Assembly: GCF_006335015.1 (NCBI RefSeq)
Contig: NZ_VDGT01000018.1
Span: 1-64,000, forward strand
Source: Streptomyces sedi
Lineage (GTDB): Bacteria; Actinomycetota; Actinomycetes; Streptomycetales; Streptomycetaceae
Direction of reading: 5' to 3'
Length of the DNA stretch: 64,000 nucleotides
Part shown: positions 1 through 10,842 of the stretch, piece by piece
Numbering within the stretch: position 1 is the first letter of the stretch
Layout: every line of letters starts with the position of its first letter
Notes under the pieces: generated by a model
What the model was told of the DNA's origin: nothing
Databases searched by the model: none
The model's input: the letters and a program-made list of their open reading frames with translations, nothing else
Program-made: the position numbers and the translations under genes

Positions 1-80
1 AGATGCTCGAACATCCTCGCAAATAACTCAAAAATCTGGCATTGACTTTTGGCACGCTGTTGAGTTCTCAAGGAACGGAC
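1..80 (-). promoter_or_regulatory. rRNA operon leader with boxA (16S gene expected left of the window)
   Basis: Read on the minus strand, positions 73 to 59 give CCTTGAGAACTCAAC, followed by AGCGTGCCAAAAGTCAATGCC. This matches the TTTGAGAACTCAACAG boxA antitermination element and spacer that precede 16S rRNA in Streptomyces, and mycobacterial leaders carry a similar element. AT content here is clearly higher than in the flanking genes, as is usual for rRNA leaders. The direction puts the 16S gene beyond position 1, perhaps within about 200 bases. The rRNA promoters should lie between here and position 200, but I cannot point to a convincing -35/-10 pair. The match is from memory of rRNA leaders, not from an alignment. 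Confidence 0.7.
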
Positions 81-203
81 GCTTCCTTCAAACCCCTCTC
101 AGGGCCCTCCGGGCGTTCCCTTCGCTGCTCACCGCGCCGGGCCCGGTCCGAGCAGCTGGGCTGCTCCCGGTTCCCCTTGCGGCGATGACGTAAACGTACT
201 GGA

Positions 204-237
204 GTGGAGCGCCCAGATGCAAATCCGGGCGCTCCAC
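204..237 (-). terminator. Stem-loop terminator of the RNase J gene
   Basis: A perfect 11-bp inverted repeat, GTGGAGCGCCC at 204-214 and GGGCGCTCCAC at 227-237, has a 12-nt loop and starts 13 bases after the RNase J stop codon. There is no U-tract, which is normal for Streptomyces terminators. It would also separate RNase J transcription from the rRNA leader further downstream. Confidence 0.7.
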
Positions 238-250
238 CGGGAGATGGGAG

Positions 251-1936
251 CTAGACCTCCATGACCACGGGCATGATCATCGGCCTGCGCCGGTAGGTGT
301 CGGAGACCCACTTGCCCACCGTGCGCCGCACCAACTGCTGGATCTGGTGGGCCTCGACGACGCCGTCCTGGGCCGAACGGGCCAGGACCTCGTTGATCTT
401 CGGGATGACCGTGGCGAAGTCCGAGTCCTCGATGCCGGAGCCGCGGGAGTGGATGCTCGGCCCGCTGACGATCTTTCCGGTAGTGGTGTCGACCACCAGG
501 AGCACCGAGATGAAGCCCTCGTCTCCCAGGATGCGACGGTCCTTCAGGCTGGACTCCGTGACATCGCCGACGGAGAGGCCGTCCACGTAGACATAGCCGG
601 CCTGGACCTTGCCCGCGATCCTCGCCTTGCCGTCGACCAGGTCGACCGCCACGCCGTCCTCGGCGATGACGATGCGCTCGGCGGGGACGCCCGTCATGGC
701 ACCCAACTCCGCGTTGGCACGCAGGTGTCGCCACTCGCCGTGGACCGGCATCAGGTTCCTGGGCTGGCAGATGTTGTAGAAGTACAGCAGCTCGCCGGCC
801 GAGGCGTGTCCCGAGACGTGGACCTTCGCGTTGCCCTTGTGGACCACGTTGGCGCCCCAGCGGGTGAGGCCGTTGATCACGCGGTAGACCGCGTTCTCGT
901 TCCCCGGGATCAGGGAGGACGCCAGGATCACCGTGTCGCCCTCGACGATGCGGATCTGGTGGTCGCGGTTGGCCATCCGGGACAGGGCGGCCATCGGCTC
1001 ACCCTGCGAGCCGGTGCAGACCAACACCACCTCGTGCTCCGGCAGATCGTCCAACGCCTTGACGTCGACGACGAGGCCCGCCGGCACCCTGAGGTAGCCG
1101 AGGTCGCGGGCGATGCCCATGTTGCGGACCATCGAACGGCCGACGAAGGCGATCCGTCTGCCGTGCTCGTGCGCGGCGTCCACGATCTGCTGGATGCGGT
1201 GGACGTGGCTGGCGAAGCTGGCCACGATGATCCGCTTCTCGGCGCGCGCGAAGACCTGGCGCAGTACCCCGGAGATCTCGCGCTCGGGGGCGACGAAGCC
1301 GGGGACCTCCGCGTTGGTGGAGTCGGAGAGCAGCAGATCGATGCCCTCCTCCCCCAGCCGGGCGAACGCGCGCAGGTCGGTGAGGCGACCGTCGAGCGGC
1401 AGTTGGTCCATCTTGAAGTCGCCCGTGTGGACGACCATGCCGGCCGGGGTGCGGACGGCGACGGCCAGGGCGTCGGGGATGGAGTGGTTGACGGAGACGA
1501 ACTCGCAGTCGAAGGGGCCGATGCGCTCCCGATGCCCCTCCTTCACCTGGAGGGTGTAGGGGCGGATGCGGTGTTCCTGGAGCTTGGCCTCCAGGAGGGC
1601 GAGCGTCAGCTTCGAACCGATCAGTGGGATGTCCGGCTTCTCCCGCAGGAGATAGGGGACGCCACCGATGTGGTCCTCGTGCCCGTGGGTGAGCACGATG
1701 CCTTCGATGTCGTCCAGCCGGTCCCGGATGGAGCTGAAGTCCGGCAGGATCAGATCGATGCCGGGCTGTTCCTCTTCGGGAAAGAGCACTCCGCAGTCGA
1801 CGATGAGCAGTCGGCCGCCGTACTCAAGAACGGTCATGTTGCGGCCGATCTCGCCCAGGCCGCCGAGCGGGGTAACGCGGAGGCCACCCTCAGGGAGCTT
1901 CGGCGGTGGGCCGAGTTCTGGATGGGGATGACTCAA
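251..1936 (-). CDS. rnj: Ribonuclease J
   Basis: This is a metallo-beta-lactamase/beta-CASP ribonuclease with 5'-3' exo- and endonuclease activity, acting in mRNA decay and rRNA maturation. The zinc motif HGHEDH is at residues 84-89. The beta-CASP region (SFASHVHRIQQ, CTGSQGEPMAAL) and the late motif HVSGHAS follow, with the family's C-terminal domain up to residue 561, the usual Streptomyces length. The open frame continues upstream to 1981, but I chose the TTG at 1934-1936. It follows a GTCAGGAGAG ribosome site at good spacing, and the protein then begins (M)SHPHPELG as in other Streptomyces. dapA lies 140 bases upstream on the same strand, so the two may be co-transcribed. The rare TTG start may lower translation. 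Confidence 0.96.
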   Translation of the reverse strand: MSHPHPELGPPPKLPEGGLRVTPLGGLGEIGRNMTVLEYGGRLLIVDCGVLFPEEEQPGIDLILPDFSSIRDRLDDIEGIVLTHGHEDHIGGVPYLLREKPDIPLIGSKLTLALLEAKLQEHRIRPYTLQVKEGHRERIGPFDCEFVSVNHSIPDALAVAVRTPAGMVVHTGDFKMDQLPLDGRLTDLRAFARLGEEGIDLLLSDSTNAEVPGFVAPEREISGVLRQVFARAEKRIIVASFASHVHRIQQIVDAAHEHGRRIAFVGRSMVRNMGIARDLGYLRVPAGLVVDVKALDDLPEHEVVLVCTGSQGEPMAALSRMANRDHQIRIVEGDTVILASSLIPGNENAVYRVINGLTRWGANVVHKGNAKVHVSGHASAGELLYFYNICQPRNLMPVHGEWRHLRANAELGAMTGVPAERIVIAEDGVAVDLVDGKARIAGKVQAGYVYVDGLSVGDVTESSLKDRRILGDEGFISVLLVVDTTTGKIVSGPSIHSRGSGIEDSDFATVIPKINEVLARSAQDGVVEAHQIQQLVRRTVGKWVSDTYRRRPMIMPVVMEV

Positions 1937-2076
1937 GAGACTCTCCTGACCACGCGCGCCACTGCCCGGTGACGGGGGCACGTGGCGCGCGTGACTGTGT
2001 GCATGGGTCGGTATTCAGTTATCACCAATGTGCGCGACAGTGCGCGAACGTGTGCGTCGCGTGCGTGGCACGCGGA

Positions 2077-2976
2077 CTAGATCTGTACCCCACCGGCGGC
2101 CAGATCCCTCTTCAGCTGCTCCGTCTCGGCCTCCGTGAGACCCACGAGCGGCAGCCGCAGCGGGCCGCCGGGGAGGCCGAGGAGGGCGAGCGCGCCCTTG
2201 GAGGTGATCACTCCCTGGGTGCGGAACATGCCGGTGAAGACCGGGAGCAGGCGCTGGTGGATCTCGGTGGCCTTGGCGACGTCGCCGCCGGTGTGGGCCT
2301 CGACGAGGGCGCGCAGCTCGGCCGTGACCACATGGCCGACGACGGAGACCAGGCCGACCGCGCCGACGGACAGCAGCGGCAGGTTGAGCATGTCGTCGCC
2401 CGAGTACCAGGCGAGGCCCGTGGTGGCGATCGCCCAGCTGGCGCGGCCGAGGTCGCCCTTGGCGTCCTTGTTGGCCACGATCCTGGGGTGCTCGGCGAGC
2501 CGGACCATCGTCTCCGTGTTGATCGGGACGCCGCTGCGGCCGGGGATGTCGTAGAGCATCACCGGCAGTTCGGTGGCGTCCGCGACGGCGGTGAAGTGCT
2601 GGTACAGGCCCTCCTGCGGGGGCTTGTTGTAGTAGGGGGTCACGGTCAGCAGACCGTGGGCTCCGGCTCGTTCCGCGAAGCGGGCCAGCTCGCAGCTGTG
2701 CCGGGTGTCGTTGGTACCGACGCCGGCGACCACGTGGGCGCGGTCGCCCACGGCCTCCACCACGGCCCGCACCAGCTCGGTTTTCTCACCGTCGGTGGTG
2801 GTGGGGGACTCGCCGGTGGTCCCGTTGACGATCAGCCCGTCGTTGCCGGAGTCCACCAGGTAGGTGGCCAGCCGCTGGGCGCCCTCAAGGTCGAGCGATC
2901 CATCCCCCGAGAAGGGCGTGACCATGGCGGTCAGAATCCGCCCGAAGGGGATGTCAGGAGTGGAGGTCGGAGCCAT
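2077..2976 (-). CDS. dapA: 4-hydroxy-tetrahydrodipicolinate synthase
   Basis: The enzyme condenses pyruvate with aspartate semialdehyde, the first committed step of the lysine and diaminopimelate pathway. The aldolase-class I fold is clear: NGTTGESPTTT near residue 50, TPYYNKPPQEG near 110, YDIPGRSG near 135, and Schiff-base lysine in IVANKDAKGDLG near 165. The length of about 299 residues is normal. A GTG at 2985 lies three codons upstream in frame. I prefer the ATG because MAPTST is the usual N terminus of Streptomyces homologues. dapB is in the same window at 6127-6882 but not in the same operon. A promoter and a strong stem-loop lie between this gene and thyX. Confidence 0.95.
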   Translation of the reverse strand: MAPTSTPDIPFGRILTAMVTPFSGDGSLDLEGAQRLATYLVDSGNDGLIVNGTTGESPTTTDGEKTELVRAVVEAVGDRAHVVAGVGTNDTRHSCELARFAERAGAHGLLTVTPYYNKPPQEGLYQHFTAVADATELPVMLYDIPGRSGVPINTETMVRLAEHPRIVANKDAKGDLGRASWAIATTGLAWYSGDDMLNLPLLSVGAVGLVSVVGHVVTAELRALVEAHTGGDVAKATEIHQRLLPVFTGMFRTQGVITSKGALALLGLPGGPLRLPLVGLTEAETEQLKRDLAAGGVQI

Positions 2977-3037
2977 GGTGTCCACGCTACTCGTAGCTCG
3001 GGCCGCCGTGGCCCATCGGGGCTGGCAACGTGTGGAA

Positions 3038-3075
3038 CCCGGCGCTGCTTGCTCGGGGGTTCAAACAGCGCCGGG
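3038..3075 (-). terminator. Strong stem-loop between thyX and dapA
   Basis: CCCGGCGCTG at 3038-3047 pairs perfectly with CAGCGCCGGG at 3066-3075, giving a 10-bp stem and an 18-nt loop. It lies about 70 bases after the thyX stop, so it may terminate thyX. It also sits just downstream of the predicted dapA promoter, so it would form the first part of the dapA leader. Both roles are possible and I cannot separate them from sequence. Confidence 0.55.
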
Positions 3076-3086
3076 CCCGTTCAATC

Positions 3087-3116
3087 ACCCTAGATGAACT
3101 TCGCGAAATGTCGCAA
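3087..3116 (-). promoter_or_regulatory. Predicted promoter of dapA
   Basis: On the minus strand TTGCGA (3116-3111) and TAGGGT (3092-3087) are separated by 18 bases. This is an acceptable match to the vegetative HrdB consensus (TTGACn, TAnnnT). The predicted start near 3080 leaves a leader of about 100 bases that contains the 3038-3075 stem-loop. Confidence 0.4.
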
Positions 3117-3143
3117 TACGGACACCTCCAGTGGTGATCCGGC

Positions 3144-3866
3144 TCAGGGGGCGACCCGTCCGTTGGCGTTGAACGCGGCGTGGGTCAGCGGCATCAGGCG
3201 GGCCCACTCGGCCTCCATCAGCTCGGCGACCATCTCGATCTCCCGCTGCGGGAAGGACGGCACCCTCGCCCGCTCGTCCTTGGTCCGCAGACCCAGGAAG
3301 TGCATCAGGGAACGGGCGTTGCACGTCGCGTACATCGTCGAGTAGAGCGCGACGGGCAGCGCGGCCCTGGCGACCTCGCGGGCGACGCCGGCCTCCAGCA
3401 GCTCCTGGTACGCGGCGTAGGACTGGCGGTAGGAGTCCTCCAGGACCTTGCCGACCAGGGCGTGCTGCTCGGCCGATCCGGCGACGAACTCGTACTTGCC
3501 CGGGCGGCCCCGCTGCACCAGCGGACGGCGCTCGTCCGGCACGTAGAAGACCGGGGCCAGCTCCCGGTACCGGCCGGACTCCTCGTTGTACGACCAGCCG
3601 ACGCGGTGGCGGTGGAACTCGCGGAAGACGAAGATCGGCGCGCTGACCAGGAAGGTCATCGAGTTGTGCTCGAACGGGCTGCCGTGCCGGTCGCGGAGCA
3701 GGTAGTTGATCAGCCCCTTCGAACGCTCGGGGTCCCTGCCGACTTCCTCCAGCGAACGCTCCCCCGCGGTGGAGACCCGGGCGGCGAAGAGCACGTCGGT
3801 GTCCGAGGCAGTGTGCTTGACCAGCTCCACCGTCATGTCGCTACGGAATCGGGGGGTGTCGGTCAT
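3144..3866 (-). CDS. thyX: FAD-dependent thymidylate synthase ThyX
   Basis: The enzyme methylates dUMP to dTMP using methylenetetrahydrofolate, NADPH and FAD. The diagnostic ThyX signature RHRxxSxxxxSxR is present as R86-H87-R88-VGWSYNEESGRY. The C-terminal region (ATCNARSLMHFLGLRT, PLTHAAFNANGR) is also typical. The frame is open to 3920, but the ATG at 3866 follows GGAAGGACCGCCG and gives MTDTPRF, matching the family N terminus. The resulting 240 residues is the normal length. It is transcribed towards dapA, with 167 bases between them. Confidence 0.95.
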   Translation of the reverse strand: MTDTPRFRSDMTVELVKHTASDTDVLFAARVSTAGERSLEEVGRDPERSKGLINYLLRDRHGSPFEHNSMTFLVSAPIFVFREFHRHRVGWSYNEESGRYRELAPVFYVPDERRPLVQRGRPGKYEFVAGSAEQHALVGKVLEDSYRQSYAAYQELLEAGVAREVARAALPVALYSTMYATCNARSLMHFLGLRTKDERARVPSFPQREIEMVAELMEAEWARLMPLTHAAFNANGRVAP

Positions 3867-4025
3867 CGGCGGTCCTTCCGGCGGGGCGGTGCGAGCGGCA
3901 CCCACCCTAAGGGGGACCACTGACAGTCCCCTGAATCCGGTCTCAAAAGGGACTCATCGTTCGAGGTGTGGACTCTTCCCTTGATATTTTCAGATGCAAC
4001 ACCAATGGAGGAAGGGAGCGTTCCG

Positions 4026-4262
4026 ATGGTGGACTTCCATCACTCCGAGTTCACGTGGCGGGGCGACCAGGGATGGCAGGACGGCCAGGGAACGCCCACG
4101 GCGCCGCGTCGGCGCCCCTCGGCGGCTCGGATACTGGGCGGGGCGCTGGTCGCGATGGTGCTCATATCCGGACTGGTCGGGGCGTTGCTTCTGGCCATGC
4201 CCGCGCTGGAACCGGAGGACCGGACGGCTCCCGACGCACCTGAGGCGGCCGAGAGTCGCTGA
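4026..4262 (+). CDS. Small single-pass membrane protein, unknown function
   Basis: A 78-residue protein with a hydrophilic N terminus (MVDFHHSEFTWRGD) rich in W, D and Q, then one transmembrane helix (ILGGALVAMVLISGLVGALLLAM, residues about 39-61) and a short acidic tail. The start ATG at 4026 follows GGAGGAAGGG. A longer in-frame GTG start at 3966 is less likely. It is divergent from thyX and followed 73 bases later by a PH-domain membrane protein in the same direction. I do not recognise a named family. Topology suggests N-in with a short extracellular tail. Confidence 0.7.
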   Translation: MVDFHHSEFTWRGDQGWQDGQGTPTAPRRRPSAARILGGALVAMVLISGLVGALLLAMPALEPEDRTAPDAPEAAESR

Positions 4263-4335
4263 GCGCGGTAGCCTCACCGTTCGCAGGAGTTCATCCCGTC
4301 ATGTGATGTGCTTGTGAGACGAACGAGGACGAGCC

Positions 4336-4905
4336 GTGCCCCTGACTTTTCTCTCCGCCGAGCACGACGCGCAGAGCAGCCCGACTGACGCGCCGTTGCC
4401 CCACGGGCAGCCGGACAGCTGGCGGCGGCCCTACCGCCCCGGTCCGTGGCGGGTGGGTGGGGCGGCGATCACATTGCTGCTCGCCGCCTATCTGCTGATC
4501 TCGGCCGTGATCATCGCCGCCGCCGGTCCCCCGACCGGCGCGACCGTCACCGCGCTCTGCGCGGTCGCCTCCGTGACCTTCGCGCTCCGCCTGCTGCGGA
4601 TGGGCCTGTGGGTGAGCCCGCGCGGCCTGCGCCGGGTCGGGCTCTTCTGGACCCGGACGCTGCGCTGGCGCGACATCGGCGAGGTCCGCACCGTGCAGCA
4701 GCCGGTGAAGTGGCTCGGGCTGCCCAGGAGCGTGCAGGGGCAGGCCGTCGTGATAGAGCCGAGGCAGGGCGAGCCCCTCCGGCCGCTGGTGACCGACCAC
4801 AGCGCCGACTTCCTCAACCGGCCCGAGCCGTTCGAACGGGCCGCCGACGTGCTGGAGGCGTGGGCCGCGGAGCATCGCGTTGAGGGGGGCGGGCGGGGGC
4901 GGTAG
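4336..4905 (+). CDS. Bacterial PH-domain membrane protein
   Basis: A 189-residue protein with two hydrophobic segments (about residues 40-62 and 65-83), followed by a soluble domain. The pattern LRMGLWVSPRGLRRVGLFWTR, then LRWRDIGEVRTV, is that of the bacterial pleckstrin-homology (bPH_6-like) fold found in many actinobacterial membrane proteins. Its ligand is unknown. The likely start is the GTG at 4336, after AACGAGGACGAGCC. The last residues (EGGGRGR) run into the repeat array that fills the next 740 bases. It is probably co-transcribed with the small membrane protein upstream. Confidence 0.75.
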   Translation: MPLTFLSAEHDAQSSPTDAPLPHGQPDSWRRPYRPGPWRVGGAAITLLLAAYLLISAVIIAAAGPPTGATVTALCAVASVTFALRLLRMGLWVSPRGLRRVGLFWTRTLRWRDIGEVRTVQQPVKWLGLPRSVQGQAVVIEPRQGEPLRPLVTDHSADFLNRPEPFERAADVLEAWAAEHRVEGGGRGR

Positions 4906-4958
4906 TGGCTTGCCGCCGGTTGGCGGGGGCGACCACGGAAGTGGTGGGTCGGGCGCCG

Positions 4959-5643
4959 TGGTCGTCTACCGGTGGTCGCTGGTTCTCGCGCAGTTCCCCG
5001 CGCCCCTGGGTCCGGGGGCTGGGGCCGGCAGGAAACTTTGCGTGACTGGGCGGGCGGCATCGCGGCGCCGCAGTCCGGGCAGTCCGGCCGTCTACCGGCC
5101 ATCAGTGGTTCTCGCGCAGTTCCCCGCGCCCCTGGGTCCGGGGGCTGGGGCCGGCAGGAAACTTTGCATGGCTGGGCGGGCGGCATCGCGGCGCCGCAGT
5201 CCGGGCAGTCCGGCCGTCTACCGGCCATCAGTGGTTCTCGCGCAGTTCCCCGCGCCCCTGGGTCCGGGGGCTGGGGCCGGCAGGAAACTTTGCGTGACTG
5301 GGCGGGCGGCATCGCGGCGCCGCAGTCCGGGCAGTCCGGCCGTCTACCGGCCGTCAGTGGTTCTCGCGCAGTTCCCCGCGCCCCTGGGTCCGGGGGCTGG
5401 GGCCGGCAGGAAACTTTGCATGGCTGGGCGGGCGGCGTCGCGGCGCCGCAGTCCGGGCAGTCCGGCCGTCTACCGGCCGTCAGTGGTTCTCGCGCAGTTC
5501 CCCGCGCCCCTGGGTCCGGGGGCTGGGGCCGGCAGGAAACTTTGCGTGACTGGGCGGGCGGCATCGCGGCGCGGCAGTCCGGGCGGTCCGGCCGTCTACC
5601 GGTCGGCGCCAGTTCTCGCGCAGTTCCCCGCGCCCCTGGGTCC
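4959..5643. repeat. Tandem array of 126-bp units with alternating A and B types
   Basis: Six copies of a 126-bp unit follow head to tail; GGTTCTCGCG (or AGTTCTCGCG in the last) begins at 4981, 5107, 5233, 5359, 5485 and 5611. Each unit carries TCGCGCAGTTCCCCGCGCCC, the same 20-mer found as hairpin arms at 46202-46265, and a GGCCG/CGGCC mini-hairpin in units 1-4. Units alternate between TTTGCGTGACTGG (1, 3, 5) and TTTGCATGGCTGG (2, 4), which points to a 252-bp dimer as the ancestral duplicated unit. Since 126 is divisible by three, long frames stay open on both strands. None has a convincing start or coding character, so I treat the whole 4906-5647 interval as non-coding. Confidence 0.9.
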
Positions 5644-5647
5644 GGCG

Positions 5648-6124
5648 TCAGGCGGGGTCGCGTCGTTCTTCGTGTTTCCGGGTGGGGCGGTCGGCGTGGA
5701 GGGCGATGGCGTGTTCCATCGTGCGACGGGCCCTGGGGGTGTCCCTGGCGTCGTGGTAGGCGACGGCCAGGCGGTACCAGCAGCGCCAGTCCTCGGGGCG
5801 TTCCTCCACCTCGGTACGGCGCCTGGCGAACGCCTCGTCCGCCGCGTCCCTGTCGATCCGGCCGCTGGGCGTGCGCGGCAGGTCGTCCACCGCGAGGCCG
5901 CCCTCGGCGTCCAGCTCCCGGCCGAGCCGGTTGGCGTGCAGCACGAAGCGGAGGCTGCGCCACAGGAACCAGCCGCCGATCAACGGCAGGGCCATCACCG
6001 CCACGCCGAGCGTGACCGTGACCCAGGTGCCCTCGCGGATCAGTAGCACCGCCCGGTGCGCGGCCAGCGCGAGATAGCCCACCAGCAGCACGCTCACCAC
6101 GGCGTAGCCGACCTTGGCGACCAC
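5648..6124 (-). CDS. Two-TM membrane protein with TPR-like C terminus
   Basis: A 158-residue protein. Residues about 8-28 and 36-56 form two membrane helices (VVSVLLVGYLALAA, VTLGVAVMALPLIGGWFLW). A charged cytoplasmic tail ends in a single tetratricopeptide-like motif (RPEDWRCWYRLAVAYHDARDTPRARRTMEHAIALH). Its ATG lies two bases after the dapB stop codon, so it is almost certainly in the dapB operon. Function is unknown; the location suggests only co-expression with dapB. The 3' end abuts the 126-bp repeat array. Confidence 0.8.
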   Translation of the reverse strand: MVAKVGYAVVSVLLVGYLALAAHRAVLLIREGTWVTVTLGVAVMALPLIGGWFLWRSLRFVLHANRLGRELDAEGGLAVDDLPRTPSGRIDRDAADEAFARRRTEVEERPEDWRCWYRLAVAYHDARDTPRARRTMEHAIALHADRPTRKHEERRDPA

Positions 6125-6126
6125 GG

Positions 6127-8325
<2,199 letters not shown>

Positions 8326-8329
<4 letters not shown>

Positions 8330-10557
8330 TTCTCGGCTGCGTCCTTCTCGTTCTTCGACTCGCCCTCGGCGTCCTCGGCCTCGTCGAGGACCGGGATCAG
8401 GGAGAGCTTGCCGCGCTGGTCGATCTCGGCGATCTCGACCTGGACCTTCTGGCCGACGCCGAGCACGTCGTCGACGTTCTCCACGCGCTTGCCGCCGGCG
8501 AGCTTGCGGATCTGCGAGATGTGCAGCAGCCCGTCCTTGCCGGGGAGGAGCGAGACGAACGCGCCGAACGTGGTCGTCTTCACCACGGTGCCCAGGTACC
8601 GCTCGCCGACCTCGGGCATCGTCGGGTTGGCGATGCCGTTGATCGTGGCGCGGGCGGCCTCGGCGGCCGGGCCGTCGGCGGCGCCGATGTAGATGGTGCC
8701 GTCGTCCTCGATGGTGATGTCGGCGCCGGTGTCCTCCTGGATCTGGTTGATCATCTTGCCCTTGGGGCCGATGACCTCGCCGATCTTGTCCACCGGGATC
8801 TTCACGGTGATGATCCGGGGGGCGTTCGGGGACATCTCGTCCGGGACGTCGATGGCCTCGCTCATCACGTCCAGGATGTGCAGCCGCGCGTCCCTGGCCT
8901 GCTTGAGCGCGGCGGCCAGCACGGAGGCGGGGATGCCGTCCAGCTTGGTGTCGAGCTGGAGGGCGGTGACGAACTGCCGGGTGCCGGCGACCTTGAAGTC
9001 CATGTCGCCGAAGGCGTCCTCGGCACCGAGGATGTCGGTCAGCGTCACGTAGTGGGTCTCGCCCTCGACCTCCTGGGAGATCAGGCCCATGGCGATGCCG
9101 GCGACGGGGGCCTTGAGCGGCACACCGGCGTTCAGCATGGACATGGTGGAGGCGCAGACCGAGCCCATCGAGGTCGAGCCGTTGGAGCCCAGCGCCTCGG
9201 AGACCTGACGGATGGCGTAGGGGAACTCCTCGCGGGTGGGCAGCACCGGCGACAGCGCCCGCTCGGCGAGCGCGCCGTGGCCGATCTCGCGGCGCTTGGG
9301 CGAGCCCACGCGGCCGGTCTCACCCGTGGAGTAGGGCGGGAAGTTGTAGTTGTGCATGTAGCGCTTGCGGGTCACCGGCGAGAGGGTGTCCAGCTGCTGC
9401 TCCATGCGCAGCATGTTGAGCGTGGTGACGCCCAGGATCTGGGTCTCGCCGCGCTCGAAGAGCGCCGAGCCGTGCACCCGCGGGATGGCCTCGACCTCGG
9501 CGGCCAGGGTGCGGATGTCGGTGACGCCGCGGCCGTCGATGCGGACCTTGTCGCGGATCACGCGCTCGCGCACGACCTGCTTGGTCAGCGAGCGGTAGGC
9601 GGCGGAGATCTCCTTCTCGCGCCCCTCGAACTGGGAGAGCAGCTTCTCGGCGGCGACCGCCTTGAGGCGGTCCAGCTCGGCCTCGCGCTCCTGCTTGCCC
9701 GCGATCGTCAGCGCGCGGGAGAGGTCCTCGCGGACCGCGCTGCTCAGCGCCTCGAAGACGTCGTCCTGGTAGTCCAGGAAGATCGGGAACTCGCCGACCG
9801 GCTTGGCGGCCTTGGCGGCGAGGTCGGACTGGGCGCGGCAGAGGACCTTGATGAACGGCTTGGCGGCCTCCAGGCCGGCGGCGACCAGCTCCTCGGTCGG
9901 CGCCTGGGCGCCGCCCTTGACCAGCTCGATCGTCTTCTCGGTCGCCTCGGCCTCGACCATCATGATGGCGACGTCGCCGTCGGCCAGGGTCCGGCCGGCG
10001 ACGACCATGTCGAAAACGGCCTCCTCCAGCTCCGAGTGGGTGGGGAAGGCGACCCACTGGCCGCGGATCAGCGCCACCCGGGTGCCGCCGATGGGGCCGG
10101 AGAACGGCAGCCCGGCGAGCTGGGTGGAACAGGAGGCGGCGTTGATCGCGACCACGTCGTAGAGGTGGTCGGGGTTGAGCGCCATGATCGTCTCGACGAT
10201 CTGGATCTCGTTGCGCAGGCCCTTCTTGAAGGAGGGGCGCAGCGGGCGGTCGATCAGCCGGCAGGTGAGGATCGCGTCCTCGGAGGGACGGCCCTCGCGC
10301 CGGAAGAAGGAGCCGGGGATCTTGCCGGCCGCGTACATCCGCTCTTCGACGTCGACGGTGAGCGGGAAGAAGTCCAGCTGGTCCTTCGGGTTCTTCGAAG
10401 CCGTGGTCGCCGAGAGGACCATGGTGTCGTCGTCGAGGTAGGCGACGGCGGAGCCGGCGGCCTGCTTGGCGAGCCGGCCGGTCTCGAAGCGGATGGTGCG
10501 GGTGCCGAAGGCGCCGTTGTCGATCACGGCTTCGGCGTAGTGTGTCTCGTTCTCCAC
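8326..10557 (-). CDS. pnp: Polyribonucleotide nucleotidyltransferase (PNPase)
   Basis: PNPase is a phosphorolytic 3'-5' exoribonuclease; in Streptomyces it is also the main RNA 3'-polymerase. Two RNase PH domains are seen ([25 protein letters not shown] in the first; [14 protein letters not shown] and [13 protein letters not shown] in the second). A KH domain ([20 protein letters not shown]) and an S1 domain ([34 protein letters not shown]) follow, with an acidic tail. I chose the GTG at 10557, after AGAGGAG, which gives (M)[19 protein letters not shown]; the frame is open to 10635. The product is 743 residues. rpsO is upstream, the M16 protease downstream. Confidence 0.97.
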
Positions 10558-10774
10558 CTTGGTGTTTCTCCTCTTCTCCGCGCTCGCCACGGGGGCGGCG
10601 CGTGTGGGTGGAGCACCTCCCGACGGGCCGGCCATCGATCGAAGCCTCCGGGACGCCGCCCGGAAGCCACTACCGAAGACCGGCGGCGGTGTGAAGGCGC
10701 TCCGCCTGTGTCCTAGTGGGTGTGCTGGTCACCAGCCTACAAAGGGGACGGTGACCCAGCCCGTTCTCCACCGC

Positions 10775-10832
10775 CCGGGGGCGATCCCCGGATACGGCGA
10801 AGGGAGCGGCCCCGCGTGGGTGACCGCTCCCT
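10775..10832 (-). terminator. Hairpins in the rpsO-pnp intergenic region
   Basis: AGGGAGCGG (10801-10809) pairs with CCGCTCCCT (10824-10832), a 9-bp stem placed 10 bases after the rpsO stop. A smaller stem, CCGGGG/CCCCGG, follows at 10775-10791. In Streptomyces the rpsO-pnp intergenic RNA is known to fold into a hairpin that is cut by RNase III and partly terminates transcription; this structure is in the same place. The rest of 10558-10800 has no gene that I can see and should hold a pnp promoter. Confidence 0.65.
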
Positions 10833-10842
10833 GTCGGGCGTA

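Noticed and set aside
4880-6046. Repeat protein encoded by the 126-bp array, or a CRISPR-like array
   Set aside because: Frames stay open only because 126 is a multiple of three, and no start codon has a ribosome site. There are no short repeats with unique spacers and no cas genes, so it is not CRISPR.
8521-10716. A 731-codon open frame antisense to pnp
   Set aside because: It is the complement-frame shadow of PNPase. Its composition is Val/Gly/Asp/Leu-rich without recognisable domains.
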